NCBI GenBank assembly: GCA_000435715.1
Contig: FR882593.1
Location: forward strand, 78,109-106,227
Reading direction: 5' to 3'
Source: Firmicutes bacterium CAG:145
Lineage (GTDB): Bacteria; Bacillota; Clostridia; Peptostreptococcales; Anaerovoracaceae
DNA: 28,119 nt
Shown: piece by piece, positions 15,163 to 23,067 of the stretch
How positions within the stretch are numbered: position 1 is the stretch's first letter
Layout of the letters: the number at the start of each line of letters is the position of its first letter
The notes under the pieces: model-generated
What the model was told of the DNA's origin: nothing
What the model saw: the letters and a program-made list of their open reading frames with translations, nothing else
Databases searched by the model: none
Program-made: the position numbers and the translations under genes

Positions 15163-15304
15163 AAACTTAAACCAATAGCGTTAAGTTTCGAAGATGAATA
15201 ACCGTCGTGCGTCACGGTAATGGCGTACCCGCCCGGGCAAATCGGAAGGCGGCAAGAAAGTATTCCGACACGAAAGAATCAATCATAAAAACAATCCGAA
15301 GGAG
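15163..15304 (+). promoter_or_regulatory. Structured 5' leader upstream of xis
   Basis: Between the promoter and the xis ribosome site there are about 140 untranslated bases. A perfect hairpin AAACTTAA/TTAAGTTT (15163-15188) starts near the predicted transcription start. GC-rich complementary segments follow (ACCGT...ACGGT, GGCG...CGCC, CCGCC...GGCGG). No known riboswitch class is recognised. Confidence 0.45.
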
Positions 15305-15313
15305 GTGAACAGA

Positions 15314-15511
15314 GTGTCTGAAACAACTTTTATGAAAGTGGATGAAGTCGCTGAACAACTCGGCGTTTCCAAATCATACGCCTATAAAATCGTGCAGAAG
15401 CTAAATACCGAACTGAAAGAACAGGGATTCCTGACAATTTCAGGGCGTGTGAATAAGCAATATTTTATGGAACGCACCTGTTACGGTGCAATCAGGAAAG
15501 AGAGGTTATGA
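15314..15511 (+). CDS. xis: Excisionase-like small HTH protein
   Basis: This 65-aa protein has a winged-helix/MerR-like motif (KVDEVAEQLGVSKSYAYKIVQKLN) as in Tn916-type and phage excisionases. Such proteins bend DNA at att sites and bias the integrase toward excision. The start is GTG 15314, eight bases after AAGGAGG; an in-frame GTG at 15305 lies within the ribosome site. It ends one base before the integrase start codon, so the two are coupled. Confidence 0.8.
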   Translation: MSETTFMKVDEVAEQLGVSKSYAYKIVQKLNTELKEQGFLTISGRVNKQYFMERTCYGAIRKERL

Positions 15512-15512
15512 A

Positions 15513-16598
15513 ATGGCAGTTTATAAAGACGAAAAGACAAACACTTGGCGTGTACTGTACCGCTACACCGGCTGGAACGGTGAGCGTAAGCAGTCGCAAA
15601 AGCGTGGCTTTAAGACCAAGCGTGAGGCACAGGCTTGGGAAAGAGAGCAGATCAATCGCCTCGGCGGAGATCTGGATATGACCTTCCAGAGCTTCGTGCA
15701 GCATTATGCTGAAGATATACAGACTCGCATAAAGGAAAACACATGGGCAACCAAAGATCACATCATAAAGACCAAGCTGCTTCCGTATTTCGGAAAGCTG
15801 AGAATGAGCAGTATCACACCGCAGCAGATCATCAAGTGGCAGAACGAGCTTCTGAATTACAAGGATGAAAACGGAAAGCCATTTTCTCCCGTATATCTGA
15901 AAACAATTCAAAATCAGCTTTCCGCCATCTTTAACCATGCTGCACGCTTCTATAACCTGAAAGAAAATCCGTGCAAAAAAGCCGGAAGCATGGGCAAAAA
16001 GAAAAGCCGTGAAATGCTGTTCTGGACGAAAGCGGAATACCTTAAATTTGCAGATGCAATGATGGATAAGCCCGTTTCCTTTTACGCCTTTGAAATGCTC
16101 TACTGGTGCGGTATCCGTGAGGGGGAGCTGCTGGCGCTGACACCTGCGGACTTTGATTTTGAAAAGCAGACGGTTACGATCAGTAAATCATTCCAGCACC
16201 TGAACGGCAGGGATATCATTACCACTCCCAAAACAGAAAAAAGCAACCGCACCATTCAGATGCCGAAATTCCTTTGTGGGGAAATACAGGACTATCTGAG
16301 TATGCTGTACGATGTAAAGCCTGACAACAGGATATTTCCCATAACAAAAAGCTATCTGTACAGAGAAATGCTGAGAGGCGTCAGGCAATCAGGCGTGAAG
16401 CGCATCCGTATTCACGATTTGCGGCACAGCCATATCAGTTTGCTGATTGATATGGGATTTTCAGCGGTGGCGATTGCCGACCGTGTAGGACATGAAAGTA
16501 TTGAAATCACTTATCAGTACGCTCATTTATTTCCGTCCAAGCAGACAGAGATGGCGGATAAGCTGGATATGGAGAGGGGTGAAGATTATGTCAGCTAA
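15513..16598 (+). CDS. int: Tyrosine integrase
   Basis: This 361-aa Tn916-like site-specific recombinase has an N-terminal arm-binding domain (about residues 1-50, YRYTGWNGERKQSQKRGF) and a SAM-like core-binding domain (about 55-150). The C-terminal catalytic domain has Arg202 (GIREGELL), His301/Arg304 (HDLRHSH), His327 (VGHESI) and nucleophile Tyr336 (YQYAHLF) all in place. It should integrate and excise the outer element, with GAGTGGGAAT at guaA as the likely core. The start at 15513 follows GAGAGG. The upstream reading to 15486 overlaps xis and is unlikely. It is followed by an overlapping MobC-like gene. Confidence 0.94.
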   Translation: MAVYKDEKTNTWRVLYRYTGWNGERKQSQKRGFKTKREAQAWEREQINRLGGDLDMTFQSFVQHYAEDIQTRIKENTWATKDHIIKTKLLPYFGKLRMSSITPQQIIKWQNELLNYKDENGKPFSPVYLKTIQNQLSAIFNHAARFYNLKENPCKKAGSMGKKKSREMLFWTKAEYLKFADAMMDKPVSFYAFEMLYWCGIREGELLALTPADFDFEKQTVTISKSFQHLNGRDIITTPKTEKSNRTIQMPKFLCGEIQDYLSMLYDVKPDNRIFPITKSYLYREMLRGVRQSGVKRIRIHDLRHSHISLLIDMGFSAVAIADRVGHESIEITYQYAHLFPSKQTEMADKLDMERGEDYVS

Positions 16599-16920
16599 AA
16601 ACTGTGATAATCACAACCGGTGGAGAAGCAAAACCATAGCGTTTCGTGTATCGCCCGAAGAAAATGAACAAATCGAACGCTATGTACAGCTTTCAGGACT
16701 GAGCAAGCAGGCCTATATCACAAGGCGGCTTACGCACCGAGATATCGTTGTGCAGGGAAGCCCGAGGGTTTTCAAAGCCTTGCGGAATCAGCTTGCCGAT
16801 GTGCTTGCAGAATTGCAACGCATTGAAACGGCAAGCTGTATTGATGACGAGCTGCTTGATGTTATTGAGATGATTGCCATTATTCTCGGCGGCTTGAAAG
16901 GAGAGGAACAGAATGAATAA
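16588..16920 (+). CDS. MobC-like relaxosome / ribbon-helix-helix protein
   Basis: This 110-aa protein matches the pattern of plasmid mobilisation relaxosome proteins (MobC-type): a basic N-terminal ribbon-helix-helix segment (RSKTIAFRVSPEENEQIERYVQLSGLSKQAYITRRL) and a helical C-terminus. Such proteins bind oriT and assist the relaxase in strand opening. It starts 11 bases inside the integrase gene with GGAGAGGGG upstream. The stop overlaps the next small ORF, giving a tightly packed int-mobC-ORF-rep operon. Confidence 0.8.
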   Translation: MSAKNCDNHNRWRSKTIAFRVSPEENEQIERYVQLSGLSKQAYITRRLTHRDIVVQGSPRVFKALRNQLADVLAELQRIETASCIDDELLDVIEMIAIILGGLKGEEQNE

Positions 16921-17059
16921 GCAAAAAGAAATGACCGCCTGTAACACATCTGTTGGCGCAGATGAAAGGCAGTCACTCCATGTAACTAATTACAGTATAA
17001 CCAATCAAAACGGAAATATCAATGCTTTTCTTTTGAAAGGCGGTGGCATAAATGACTGA
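16913..17059 (+). CDS. 48-residue ORF between MobC-like and helicase genes
   Basis: This short frame begins with ATG inside the end of the mobC-like gene and ends inside the start of the helicase gene (ATGACTGA overlap). It is preceded by GAAAGGAGAGG. The double overlap and ribosome site argue that it is translated. The product (MNKQKEMTACNTS...) has no recognised domain. It may serve to couple translation to the helicase. Confidence 0.5.
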   Translation: MNKQKEMTACNTSVGADERQSLHVTNYSITNQNGNINAFLLKGGGIND

Positions 17060-18014
17060 CCTGAAAATCATCAGTATGGACGAAGTACAGAGCAAACAAG
17101 TAAACTGGCTCTGGTATCCGTATATCCCATACGGAAAGATTACAATCATTCAGGGTGATACCGGCGAGGGAAAAACAACTTTGGCGTTAAGGCTGGCGGC
17201 GCTTCTCTCCAAAGGAGAAGCGCTGCCCTATGACGATACCGAGCGTGAGCCTGTAAAGATCATCTATCAAACTGCCGAGGATGGACTGGAAGATACCATC
17301 AAGCCGAGATTGGAAGAGGCTGAGGCGGACTGCACGCAAATCAAAGTGATAGACGAATCGGAAGCGGCGCTCAGTATGCTGGACGAACGCATTGAAAAAG
17401 CAATCATAGAGGTCGGTGCAAGGGTGGTAATCCTTGATCCGATTCAGGCATATGTGGGAGCGAATATCAATATGAACAACGCAAATGAAGTCCGTAATGT
17501 GATGGCACAGCTCGGACGGGTAGCGGAGAAATATGACTGTGCCATTCTGCTGGTCGGTCATATGAACAAAGGAAGCGGGAACAAGTCGTCTTACCGTGGG
17601 CTGGGCTCAATCGACTTTCAGGCTTCGGCAAGAAGCGTTCTGATTGTCGGGAGAATCAAAGACAATCCACAGGTCAGGGTGATGGTGCAGGACAAGTCCT
17701 CCCTTGCTCCAGAGGGTGAAGCGATTGCTTTTGAGCTGGACAGGGAAAACGGTTTTCGATGGCTCGGTCATTATGATATCTCGGTTGACGATCTGTTAAG
17801 CGGCATTCCGAAAGAAAAGAAATCTGAACAGGCGGAAAACTTAATACTCGAATATCTTTCCAAGGGCAAATATCCGCAGCAGGCGTTACTGAAAAAAGCA
17901 CAGGCGGTGGGTATCTCCAAGCGTGTGCTGGACGAGGCGAAGAAAGCGCTGAATGTCCAATCGGTTAAGGAAGGCAGTCAGTGGTACTGGCAGCTTCCTG
18001 AAAAAACAGAATGA
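17052..18014 (+). CDS. RepA-like AAA ATPase / replicative helicase
   Basis: This 320-aa RecA-fold ATPase of the AAA_25/RepA type has Walker A GDTGEGKT (residues 35-42) and Walker B VVILDP (about 125-130). LLVGHMNKGSGNKSSYRGLGSIDFQA follows, containing the sensor/arginine-loop region. The C-terminal 80 residues form a helical, probably winged-helix, segment. Relatives are hexameric helicases of plasmids and mobilizable elements, suggesting that the excised circle can replicate or be unwound for transfer. The start is supported by AAAGGCGG. The gene is coupled to the 48-codon ORF upstream. The oriT-like region starts directly after its stop. Confidence 0.85.
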   Translation: MTDLKIISMDEVQSKQVNWLWYPYIPYGKITIIQGDTGEGKTTLALRLAALLSKGEALPYDDTEREPVKIIYQTAEDGLEDTIKPRLEEAEADCTQIKVIDESEAALSMLDERIEKAIIEVGARVVILDPIQAYVGANINMNNANEVRNVMAQLGRVAEKYDCAILLVGHMNKGSGNKSSYRGLGSIDFQASARSVLIVGRIKDNPQVRVMVQDKSSLAPEGEAIAFELDRENGFRWLGHYDISVDDLLSGIPKEKKSEQAENLILEYLSKGKYPQQALLKKAQAVGISKRVLDEAKKALNVQSVKEGSQWYWQLPEKTE

Positions 18015-18027
18015 GGTTTTTCAAGGT

Positions 18028-18070
18028 TGCAACATTGCAAAGACAGGCACATCTGCAACCTTGCAATGTT
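18028..18070. repeat. Iteron-like repeats after the helicase gene
   Basis: TGCAACATTGCAA (18028-18040) and TGCAACCTTGCAA (18054-18066) are 13-bp direct repeats with one difference. AACATTGCA (18031-18039) and TGCAATGTT (18062-18070) form an interleaved inverted repeat. They may be a binding site for a replication or relaxosome protein. Confidence 0.5.
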
Positions 18071-18113
18071 CCTTTTTCGGGAAGTGATAAAGTTTGGTGG
18101 AGAGTGCAGAAAG

Positions 18114-18228
18114 CACCTTTTCAAAGGTGTTCTTTGCCCCTCGGAGAGCGCAAAACCTGCTTGCAGGTTGCATTTTTGACGGGCTTGCCTGTCAAAAGTG
18201 CTTTTGCGTTACTCTTGGCAAGAGTAAC
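18114..18228 (+). other. Four tandem hairpins, candidate oriT
   Basis: In order: CACCTTT/AAAGGTG (18114-18129), AACCTGC/GCAGGTT (18154-18169), TTTTGACGGGC/GCCTGTCAAAA (18174-18197) and GTTACTCTT/AAGAGTAAC (18208-18228). The cluster ends 45 bases before the MobV relaxase start, the usual location of a MobV-family oriT. The nic site cannot be pinpointed. Short frames crossing this block look spurious. Confidence 0.55.
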
Positions 18229-18272
18229 AGAACCGAGGAAGCACGATTTTTAAGAGATTGGAGGTGTAACTT

Positions 18273-19433
18273 ATGCAAAGAACAATCAGCGCAATGGTCG
18301 GAAAAGGCTCGGTCAACCACAACAGCCGCAAATTCAAAGCGGAAAATGTGGACGGTGATCGTGCACATCTCAATATAGATTATTGCAACGAGCCGATAAA
18401 AAAAGTGTATCACGAGCTATTCGATGAAGCGCTGAAAAGATACAACGACAGGCAGACGAGAGCTGATAGGAAAATAGAAAACTACTATGAAAAAATCCGC
18501 AGTTCCAAACAGGAAAAACCATTTCACGAACTGATTTTGCAAATTGGCGATAAGGAAAATATGAGCGCCGAAAGCGAAAACGGGACGCTCGCAAGGGAGA
18601 TTCTGGACGAGTATTATCGTGGGTTTCAGGAACGAAATCCGCAGCTGAAAGTGTTCTCAGCTCATCTGCATATGGACGAAGCAACGCCGCATTTGCATAT
18701 TGATTTTGTTCCCTTTACCATCGGCAGCAAGCGTGGACTGGATACCCGTGTATCGCTGAAACAGGCGCTTGCGGCGCAGGGATTTAAGGGTGGCTCTCGT
18801 GGGGATACCGAATGGAATCAATGGGTGCAGTCCGAAAAAGAACAGCTTGCCGCTGTAATGGAACGCTACGGAATCGAGTGGGAGCACAAGGGTACGCACG
18901 AAAAACATCTCTCTGTTCTGGACTACAAAAAGCAGGAACGGGAGAAGGAAATCAACGCTCTTGAAGATAAGCTTGCCGAGAAAAAAGATGAGTTTCGTGT
19001 GATGGCTGACCGTATCGAAAACTTTGATAACGGCGAAAGAGCGTTGAAGAAGCTGGATGAAAGTATCATGAACGAGCCTGAATATCAGCTCCCCGAGCCA
19101 TCTGCAGTGATGTCGACAAGAAGCTATAAGACAAAGTTTGTCGAGCCGCTTATAGCCAAATTGAAATCGCTGATCAAAACCTTATTTGCCCGGTATTTCA
19201 AGGCGATAGACAGCTATAACAGGCTGAATGTGACGAATAGGAATTTGTATCGGGAGAACGAAAAGCTCTCAAAAATCAACGGAAAACTTACCGAAGAAAA
19301 CACAAGACTGAGGGCTGAAAACAAAGATTATTCGCTGCTCCGCAGAGTATTCGGGCACAAACAGATAGACAGCCTGCTTGAACAGGCAAGGAATCTCAAA
19401 GGGCAAAAGCGTGATCACACACGCTCAAGATAA
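18273..19433 (+). CDS. mobV: MobV family relaxase (Mob/Pre)
   Basis: This 386-aa relaxase has N-terminal motif I with a NHNSRK segment (His16, equivalent to the KHNER nucleophile region of pMV158 MobM). The metal-binding motif HLHMDEATPHLH (residues 131-142) follows. The C-terminal half is a long coiled coil (about 225-270 and 315-385) for multimerisation or coupling. It nicks oriT and leads the strand through a conjugation channel supplied by another element. ATG follows TTGGAGGTG. tnpV follows it. No coupling protein or type IV secretion genes are in the window, so the element is mobilizable, not self-transmissible. Confidence 0.93.
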   Translation: MQRTISAMVGKGSVNHNSRKFKAENVDGDRAHLNIDYCNEPIKKVYHELFDEALKRYNDRQTRADRKIENYYEKIRSSKQEKPFHELILQIGDKENMSAESENGTLAREILDEYYRGFQERNPQLKVFSAHLHMDEATPHLHIDFVPFTIGSKRGLDTRVSLKQALAAQGFKGGSRGDTEWNQWVQSEKEQLAAVMERYGIEWEHKGTHEKHLSVLDYKKQEREKEINALEDKLAEKKDEFRVMADRIENFDNGERALKKLDESIMNEPEYQLPEPSAVMSTRSYKTKFVEPLIAKLKSLIKTLFARYFKAIDSYNRLNVTNRNLYRENEKLSKINGKLTEENTRLRAENKDYSLLRRVFGHKQIDSLLEQARNLKGQKRDHTRSR

Positions 19434-19457
19434 ATCAATTTTCAGGAGGTAAACAAA

Positions 19458-19838
19458 ATGGCAAAGACGATTTTTGAAGAAATGGGCGGCACTTATGTAC
19501 GGCAGGGAGATTATCTTCTCCCCTGTCTGTCCTTACTTGCCAAAAAAGAAAACAAGCCTGTTGGCGTATGGGGACATCGACACCTGCGCTATCTCAAACA
19601 GCACCGCAAAGTACTTTATACCAATCTGCTTACAAGCTGCAAGCTGAACAGTTACCTTGCCAACATTGACGCACAGGCGGAAGACATGTTTCTTCGGCTG
19701 GTAGAGCAGATAGCAAATCGTGAGGGTGTGACCGAGCAGCTAAAGGCGGAAAATCAGATAGAGTGGATTGGCAGGATGAATAACATTCGCAGTAGAGCGA
19801 TGGAGATTGTAAATGCGGAGTTGATTTACCAGAGATAA
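19458..19838 (+). CDS. tnpV: TnpV-like transposon-encoded protein
   Basis: This 126-aa protein matches the TnpV family of Tn4451-type and other clostridial mobilizable elements: TIFEEMGGTYVRQGDYLLPC at the N-terminus, GVWGHRHLRYLKQHRK in the middle, MNNIRSRAMEIVNAELIY at the end. The function is unknown; it commonly follows the mob gene, as here. CAGGAGG lies upstream. A strong terminator follows the stop, closing the mobilisation operon. Confidence 0.85.
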   Translation: MAKTIFEEMGGTYVRQGDYLLPCLSLLAKKENKPVGVWGHRHLRYLKQHRKVLYTNLLTSCKLNSYLANIDAQAEDMFLRLVEQIANREGVTEQLKAENQIEWIGRMNNIRSRAMEIVNAELIYQR

Positions 19839-19845
19839 GCAGGGC

Positions 19846-19878
19846 GTGCCGCAGGTAAAATCAATTTATCTGCGGCAC
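19846..19878 (+). terminator. Terminator after tnpV
   Basis: GTGCCGCAG and CTGCGGCAC form a perfect 9-bp stem followed by TTTGTTTT. Confidence 0.8.
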
Positions 19879-19922
19879 TTTGTTTTCTGGGAACAAACAG
19901 GTATCTTTTTTTACCCATGCCA

Positions 19923-19951
19923 TTGCGTTTCTGTCATGATCGTGCTATAAT
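19923..19951 (+). promoter_or_regulatory. Promoter of the restriction-modification operon
   Basis: TTGCGT (19923-19928), 17 bases, TATAAT (19946-19951). CAGGTAT occurs at 19898-19904 and again at 19962-19968, flanking the promoter, and could be a binding site for the ribbon-helix-helix domain of the methyltransferase; this last point is speculative. Confidence 0.65.
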
Positions 19952-19993
19952 GGGGATAAATCAGGTATTATTTATTTCCCAGGAGGGATTTGC

Positions 19994-21160
19994 ATGGCAA
20001 AACAGATTCATATAAGAATTGATGATGATACATATGAAGAGTTAAACAATTATTCTACTGTGAGCAGTCAGACCATTCAGGATTGTATGCTGGTTGCTAT
20101 CAGGCAGCTTTTGATTAAAGCGAAAGAAGAACCCGGCAGAAATCCTGATGGTTATACTTTTATAGATTTATTTGCCGGTATTGGAGGTATGCGCATCGCT
20201 TTTGAGGCTGCCGGGGCTCAATGTGTGTATTCCAATGAATGGAACAAATACAGCCAGCAGACTTATTATGCAAACTTTGGCGTTCAGCCTGATGGTGATA
20301 TTACGAAAGTTCCCGCAGAAAATATTCCTGATCATGATATACTTGTTGCCGGTTTTCCCTGTCAGCCTTTTTCAATCGCCGGGGTATCCAAGAAGAACAG
20401 CCTTGGTCGTGCAACTGGCTTTGAAGATAAAACACAGGGCACTCTTTTCTTTGATATATGTCGTATTCTGAAAGCAAAACGACCTAAAGCGTTTATGCTG
20501 GAAAATGTCAAAAATCTTTGCAGTCACGACAGGGGAAGAACATTTAAAGTCATACAGGAGTCCCTTGCGGAGTTAAATTATAAAATTTTTTATCAGGTTG
20601 TCGATGGACAGGGTTATGTTCCTCAGCACAGGGAACGAATCGTGATTGTCGGTTTCGATATGTTGCGCTATGGAAATAATATTGATTTTAATTTCGATCT
20701 TCATCCGTTGAAAAGGCAACCTGTATTAAGGGATATTCTTGAATCGAAAGTTGACAGCAAGTATACCCTGTCTGATAAATTGTGGGTTTATCTGCAAAAC
20801 TACGCTGCAAAACACAGGGAGGCAGGAAATGGCTTCGGTTACGGTATTGCGCCGCCTGATGGGATTACCCGGACGATGAGTGCCCGTTATTATAAAGACG
20901 GATCGGAAATTCTGATTGAACAGAAAGGAAAAAATCCACGCCGACTGACACCGAGAGAGTGCGCAAGGCTTCAGGGATTCCCAGATACTTTCAAAATCCC
21001 TGTTTCGGACACACAGGCATATAAACAGTTTGGAAATTCTGTTGTTGTTCCATTGATGACAGAAGTTGCAAAACTGGTTGTTACACGATTGGTGCAGCTT
21101 GATGATGCACAGAAGACCATGAAGAACTTTGAAGGAATACCGCAAAGGCAGGTGATATGA
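19994..21160 (+). CDS. C5-cytosine DNA methyltransferase with N-terminal RHH-like domain
   Basis: This 388-aa m5C methyltransferase has motif I FIDLFAGIGG (residues 56-65), catalytic Cys123 in GFPCQPFS, ENVKNL, QHRERI, and motif X FGNSVV. The recognition region (GNGFGYGIAPPDG, SARYYKDGSEILI) is of the Dcm/EcoRII/SsoII kind, so the likely target is CCWGG or CCNGG. The first 45 or so residues (KQIHIRIDDDTYEELNNYS, then a long helix) look like a ribbon-helix-helix domain. This may let the protein regulate its own operon, as N-terminal DNA-binding extensions do in M.EcoRII/M.SsoII. CAGGAGGG precedes the ATG. A restriction enzyme and Vsr follow at once. Confidence 0.92.
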   Translation: MAKQIHIRIDDDTYEELNNYSTVSSQTIQDCMLVAIRQLLIKAKEEPGRNPDGYTFIDLFAGIGGMRIAFEAAGAQCVYSNEWNKYSQQTYYANFGVQPDGDITKVPAENIPDHDILVAGFPCQPFSIAGVSKKNSLGRATGFEDKTQGTLFFDICRILKAKRPKAFMLENVKNLCSHDRGRTFKVIQESLAELNYKIFYQVVDGQGYVPQHRERIVIVGFDMLRYGNNIDFNFDLHPLKRQPVLRDILESKVDSKYTLSDKLWVYLQNYAAKHREAGNGFGYGIAPPDGITRTMSARYYKDGSEILIEQKGKNPRRLTPRECARLQGFPDTFKIPVSDTQAYKQFGNSVVVPLMTEVAKLVVTRLVQLDDAQKTMKNFEGIPQRQVI

Positions 21161-21161
21161 A

Positions 21162-22340
21162 GTGCAGAACAGTTATGCCGTACAGGCAATTCAGTCTGTA
21201 CTCAACAGTCGGAAAGCATATTGTAAATTTCTCTCTGCTAATGATACCGGGTTGACCGGTGGGCATCAGGCTGGTATTTATATTGCCAAGCCGTCTGTTC
21301 CCATCCTGTTTGATGAGCCGGGAATCAAGGGAGAAAACAAGGAGAAATGGGTAAAGGTCAAATGGCAGGATGATATTGAAACGGACACTCGCTTTATTTA
21401 TTACGGACAGGGAACAAGAAATGAATACAGAATCACCAATTTTGGCCGGGGATTTCCTTTTCTGCGGCCGGAATATACCGGTGCCCTGTTCGTCTTTGCA
21501 AAATGCAGCGATGAGTATTATCAGGCTTATATCCTGAATTCCGAAGATGATATTGACCAGTTTCTCGATGCTTTTGGCATCGGACCAACCGAAACAAACA
21601 GGCTGATTGATACTGCTCAGGTGCAGACTGAAACACGGGAGCAACTGGCAATTCAGGAGTTTATTTCAGGCCTGACTGTTGACTTTCCGTTGTCCGAAGA
21701 AATGTCGGCAGCAGCACGCAACATTCAGAACAGCGTCTATAACCATCTGGAATATATCAGAACGAATCCAGATCGAAAAATCATTGAATGGACGAATACG
21801 GAATATGCCCTGTTCAGGGCGATTGAACACGCCCGTTATGGAGAGACAATTTCCCGTGGCTTTGATTCTGTTGATTCCTTTATTACGATGGCAAACATGG
21901 TTTTGAATCGTCGGAAAAGCCGTGCCGGAAAAAGCCTTGAACATCATCTGTCTGCCATCTTTGACGGAAACAGCATTGCGTATTCCGCACAGGCAGTAAC
22001 GGAAGGAAACAAAAAGCCGGATTTTATCTTTCCTTCGCAGGAGGCGTACCACAATGCGACCTTTCCAACAGACAGATTGATTTCTCTTGCAGCAAAAACA
22101 ACCTGTAAGGATCGATGGAGGCAGGTCATTAACGAAGCTGACCGGCTGCGGGACAGGCCTAAATATCTCTGCACTCTTCAACAGGGGATTTCTCCTGCAC
22201 AGATGGACGAAATGCAGAGCGAAAATGTAATTCTTGTTGTTCCGAAACCGTACATCTCATCCTATCCGGCAGATCGTCAAAATAGGATATGGACGCTTTC
22301 CCAATTTGTGAACTATGTGCGGGAAGTGGAGGCTCTCTGA
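21162..22340 (+). CDS. EcoRII-like type II restriction endonuclease
   Basis: This 392-aa protein has the two-domain EcoRII layout. An N-terminal effector domain (about residues 1-165) is followed by a C-terminal PD-(D/E)XK domain with PDFIFPS (Asp287) and AAKTTCKDRWRQV (Lys312), then TLQQGIS and VVPKPY. EcoRII cleaves at CCWGG and needs a second site bound by the effector domain; a similar allosteric mechanism is expected. The start is GTG 21162, one base after the methyltransferase stop. An overlapping ATG at 21156 is in another frame. Both domains look complete. The methyltransferase upstream protects the host DNA. Confidence 0.88.
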   Translation: MQNSYAVQAIQSVLNSRKAYCKFLSANDTGLTGGHQAGIYIAKPSVPILFDEPGIKGENKEKWVKVKWQDDIETDTRFIYYGQGTRNEYRITNFGRGFPFLRPEYTGALFVFAKCSDEYYQAYILNSEDDIDQFLDAFGIGPTETNRLIDTAQVQTETREQLAIQEFISGLTVDFPLSEEMSAAARNIQNSVYNHLEYIRTNPDRKIIEWTNTEYALFRAIEHARYGETISRGFDSVDSFITMANMVLNRRKSRAGKSLEHHLSAIFDGNSIAYSAQAVTEGNKKPDFIFPSQEAYHNATFPTDRLISLAAKTTCKDRWRQVINEADRLRDRPKYLCTLQQGISPAQMDEMQSENVILVVPKPYISSYPADRQNRIWTLSQFVNYVREVEAL

Positions 22341-22792
22341 TGGCAGATATTCTTTCACCCGAACAACGAAGCAGAAACATGTCGGCAATCCGATCCAAAA
22401 ACACGAAGCCGGAAATATATTTTCGGAAGCTTCTGTTTGCAAGAGGATACCGTTACCGCATATCGGAAAAAAGCGTCCCGGGACATCCCGATATCTTTTT
22501 GAACAAATATAATACGGCTATCTTTGTTCATGGATGTTTCTGGCATCGTCATCAGGGGTGCAAATATGCATATATGCCAAAGTCAAGGCAGGAGTTCTGG
22601 CAAAGGAAATTTGACGATAATGTCAGACGGGATAAAATCGTAAAAGATGAATTACAGAAGCGAAATATCAAATGCCTGATTGTGTGGGAGTGTACGATCA
22701 GGCAGATGATGAAAAAGCAGGAAACAGAAAATTGTGTCATTAAAAAATGCATTGATTTTATGCTTTCGGATGAAAAAATACTTGAAATATAG
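22340..22792 (+). CDS. vsr: Very short patch repair endonuclease (Vsr)
   Basis: This 150-aa mismatch endonuclease nicks 5' of T in T:G mismatches arising when 5-methylcytosine deaminates. Family features are visible: SPEQRSRNMSAIRSKNTKPE at the N-terminus, GHPDIFLNKY with the catalytic Asp, IFVHGCFWHRHQGC (zinc and active-site histidines), and the FWQRKFDDNVRRD helix. The start ATG overlaps the TGA stop of the restriction gene (TGATG), indicating coupled translation. Vsr in the same operon supports an m5C modification with a Dcm-like target. Confidence 0.93.
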   Translation: MADILSPEQRSRNMSAIRSKNTKPEIYFRKLLFARGYRYRISEKSVPGHPDIFLNKYNTAIFVHGCFWHRHQGCKYAYMPKSRQEFWQRKFDDNVRRDKIVKDELQKRNIKCLIVWECTIRQMMKKQETENCVIKKCIDFMLSDEKILEI

Positions 22793-22951
22793 AATGTGAC
22801 TGGGGCAGGAAACATAAGCCTTTGAGATTTTTAAATATTTTCACACTTGCTTGGGAAACATGGACTTGGACTACAGATGTGCAAGGTTATATGTAAACAG
22901 ATAACGAGGGATAAGTTTTTAGGGCGAGAGGATAAAAGGATAGTTAGAGAT

Positions 22952-23059
22952 ATGAGTTTTGATTTTACCATTGCAATTGTACCCAATAATACAAGTTTAG
23001 AGCATGAACTTAATTACATCAAATCTACATTATTGTATGCGAGTAAAATATGTGAATGA
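22952..23059 (+). pseudogene. 35-residue N-terminal fragment upstream of the DUF5343 gene
   Basis: The frame reads MSFDFTIAIVPNNTSLEHEL, continues with a helix like NYIKSTLLYASK, and stops. This looks like the start of a longer protein: a beta-strand plus a SLEHELNYIKSTLLYA helix, which I recall at the N-terminus of larger uncharacterised proteins. No continuation is visible in the other frames, so it seems to be a truncated gene of the same module. There is no good ribosome site; expression is doubtful. Confidence 0.35.
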
Positions 23060-23067
23060 TAGAAATA

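Noticed and set aside
18011..18378. Two overlapping frames across the region between helicase and relaxase.
   Set aside because: They run through the hairpins of the putative oriT, have no plausible ribosome sites, and one extends into the relaxase in another frame.
18876..18883. A third GAGTGGGA, inside the relaxase gene.
   Set aside because: It is part of conserved coding sequence (Ile-Glu-Trp-Glu), lacks the ninth and tenth core bases and the AAAAAGCC context.
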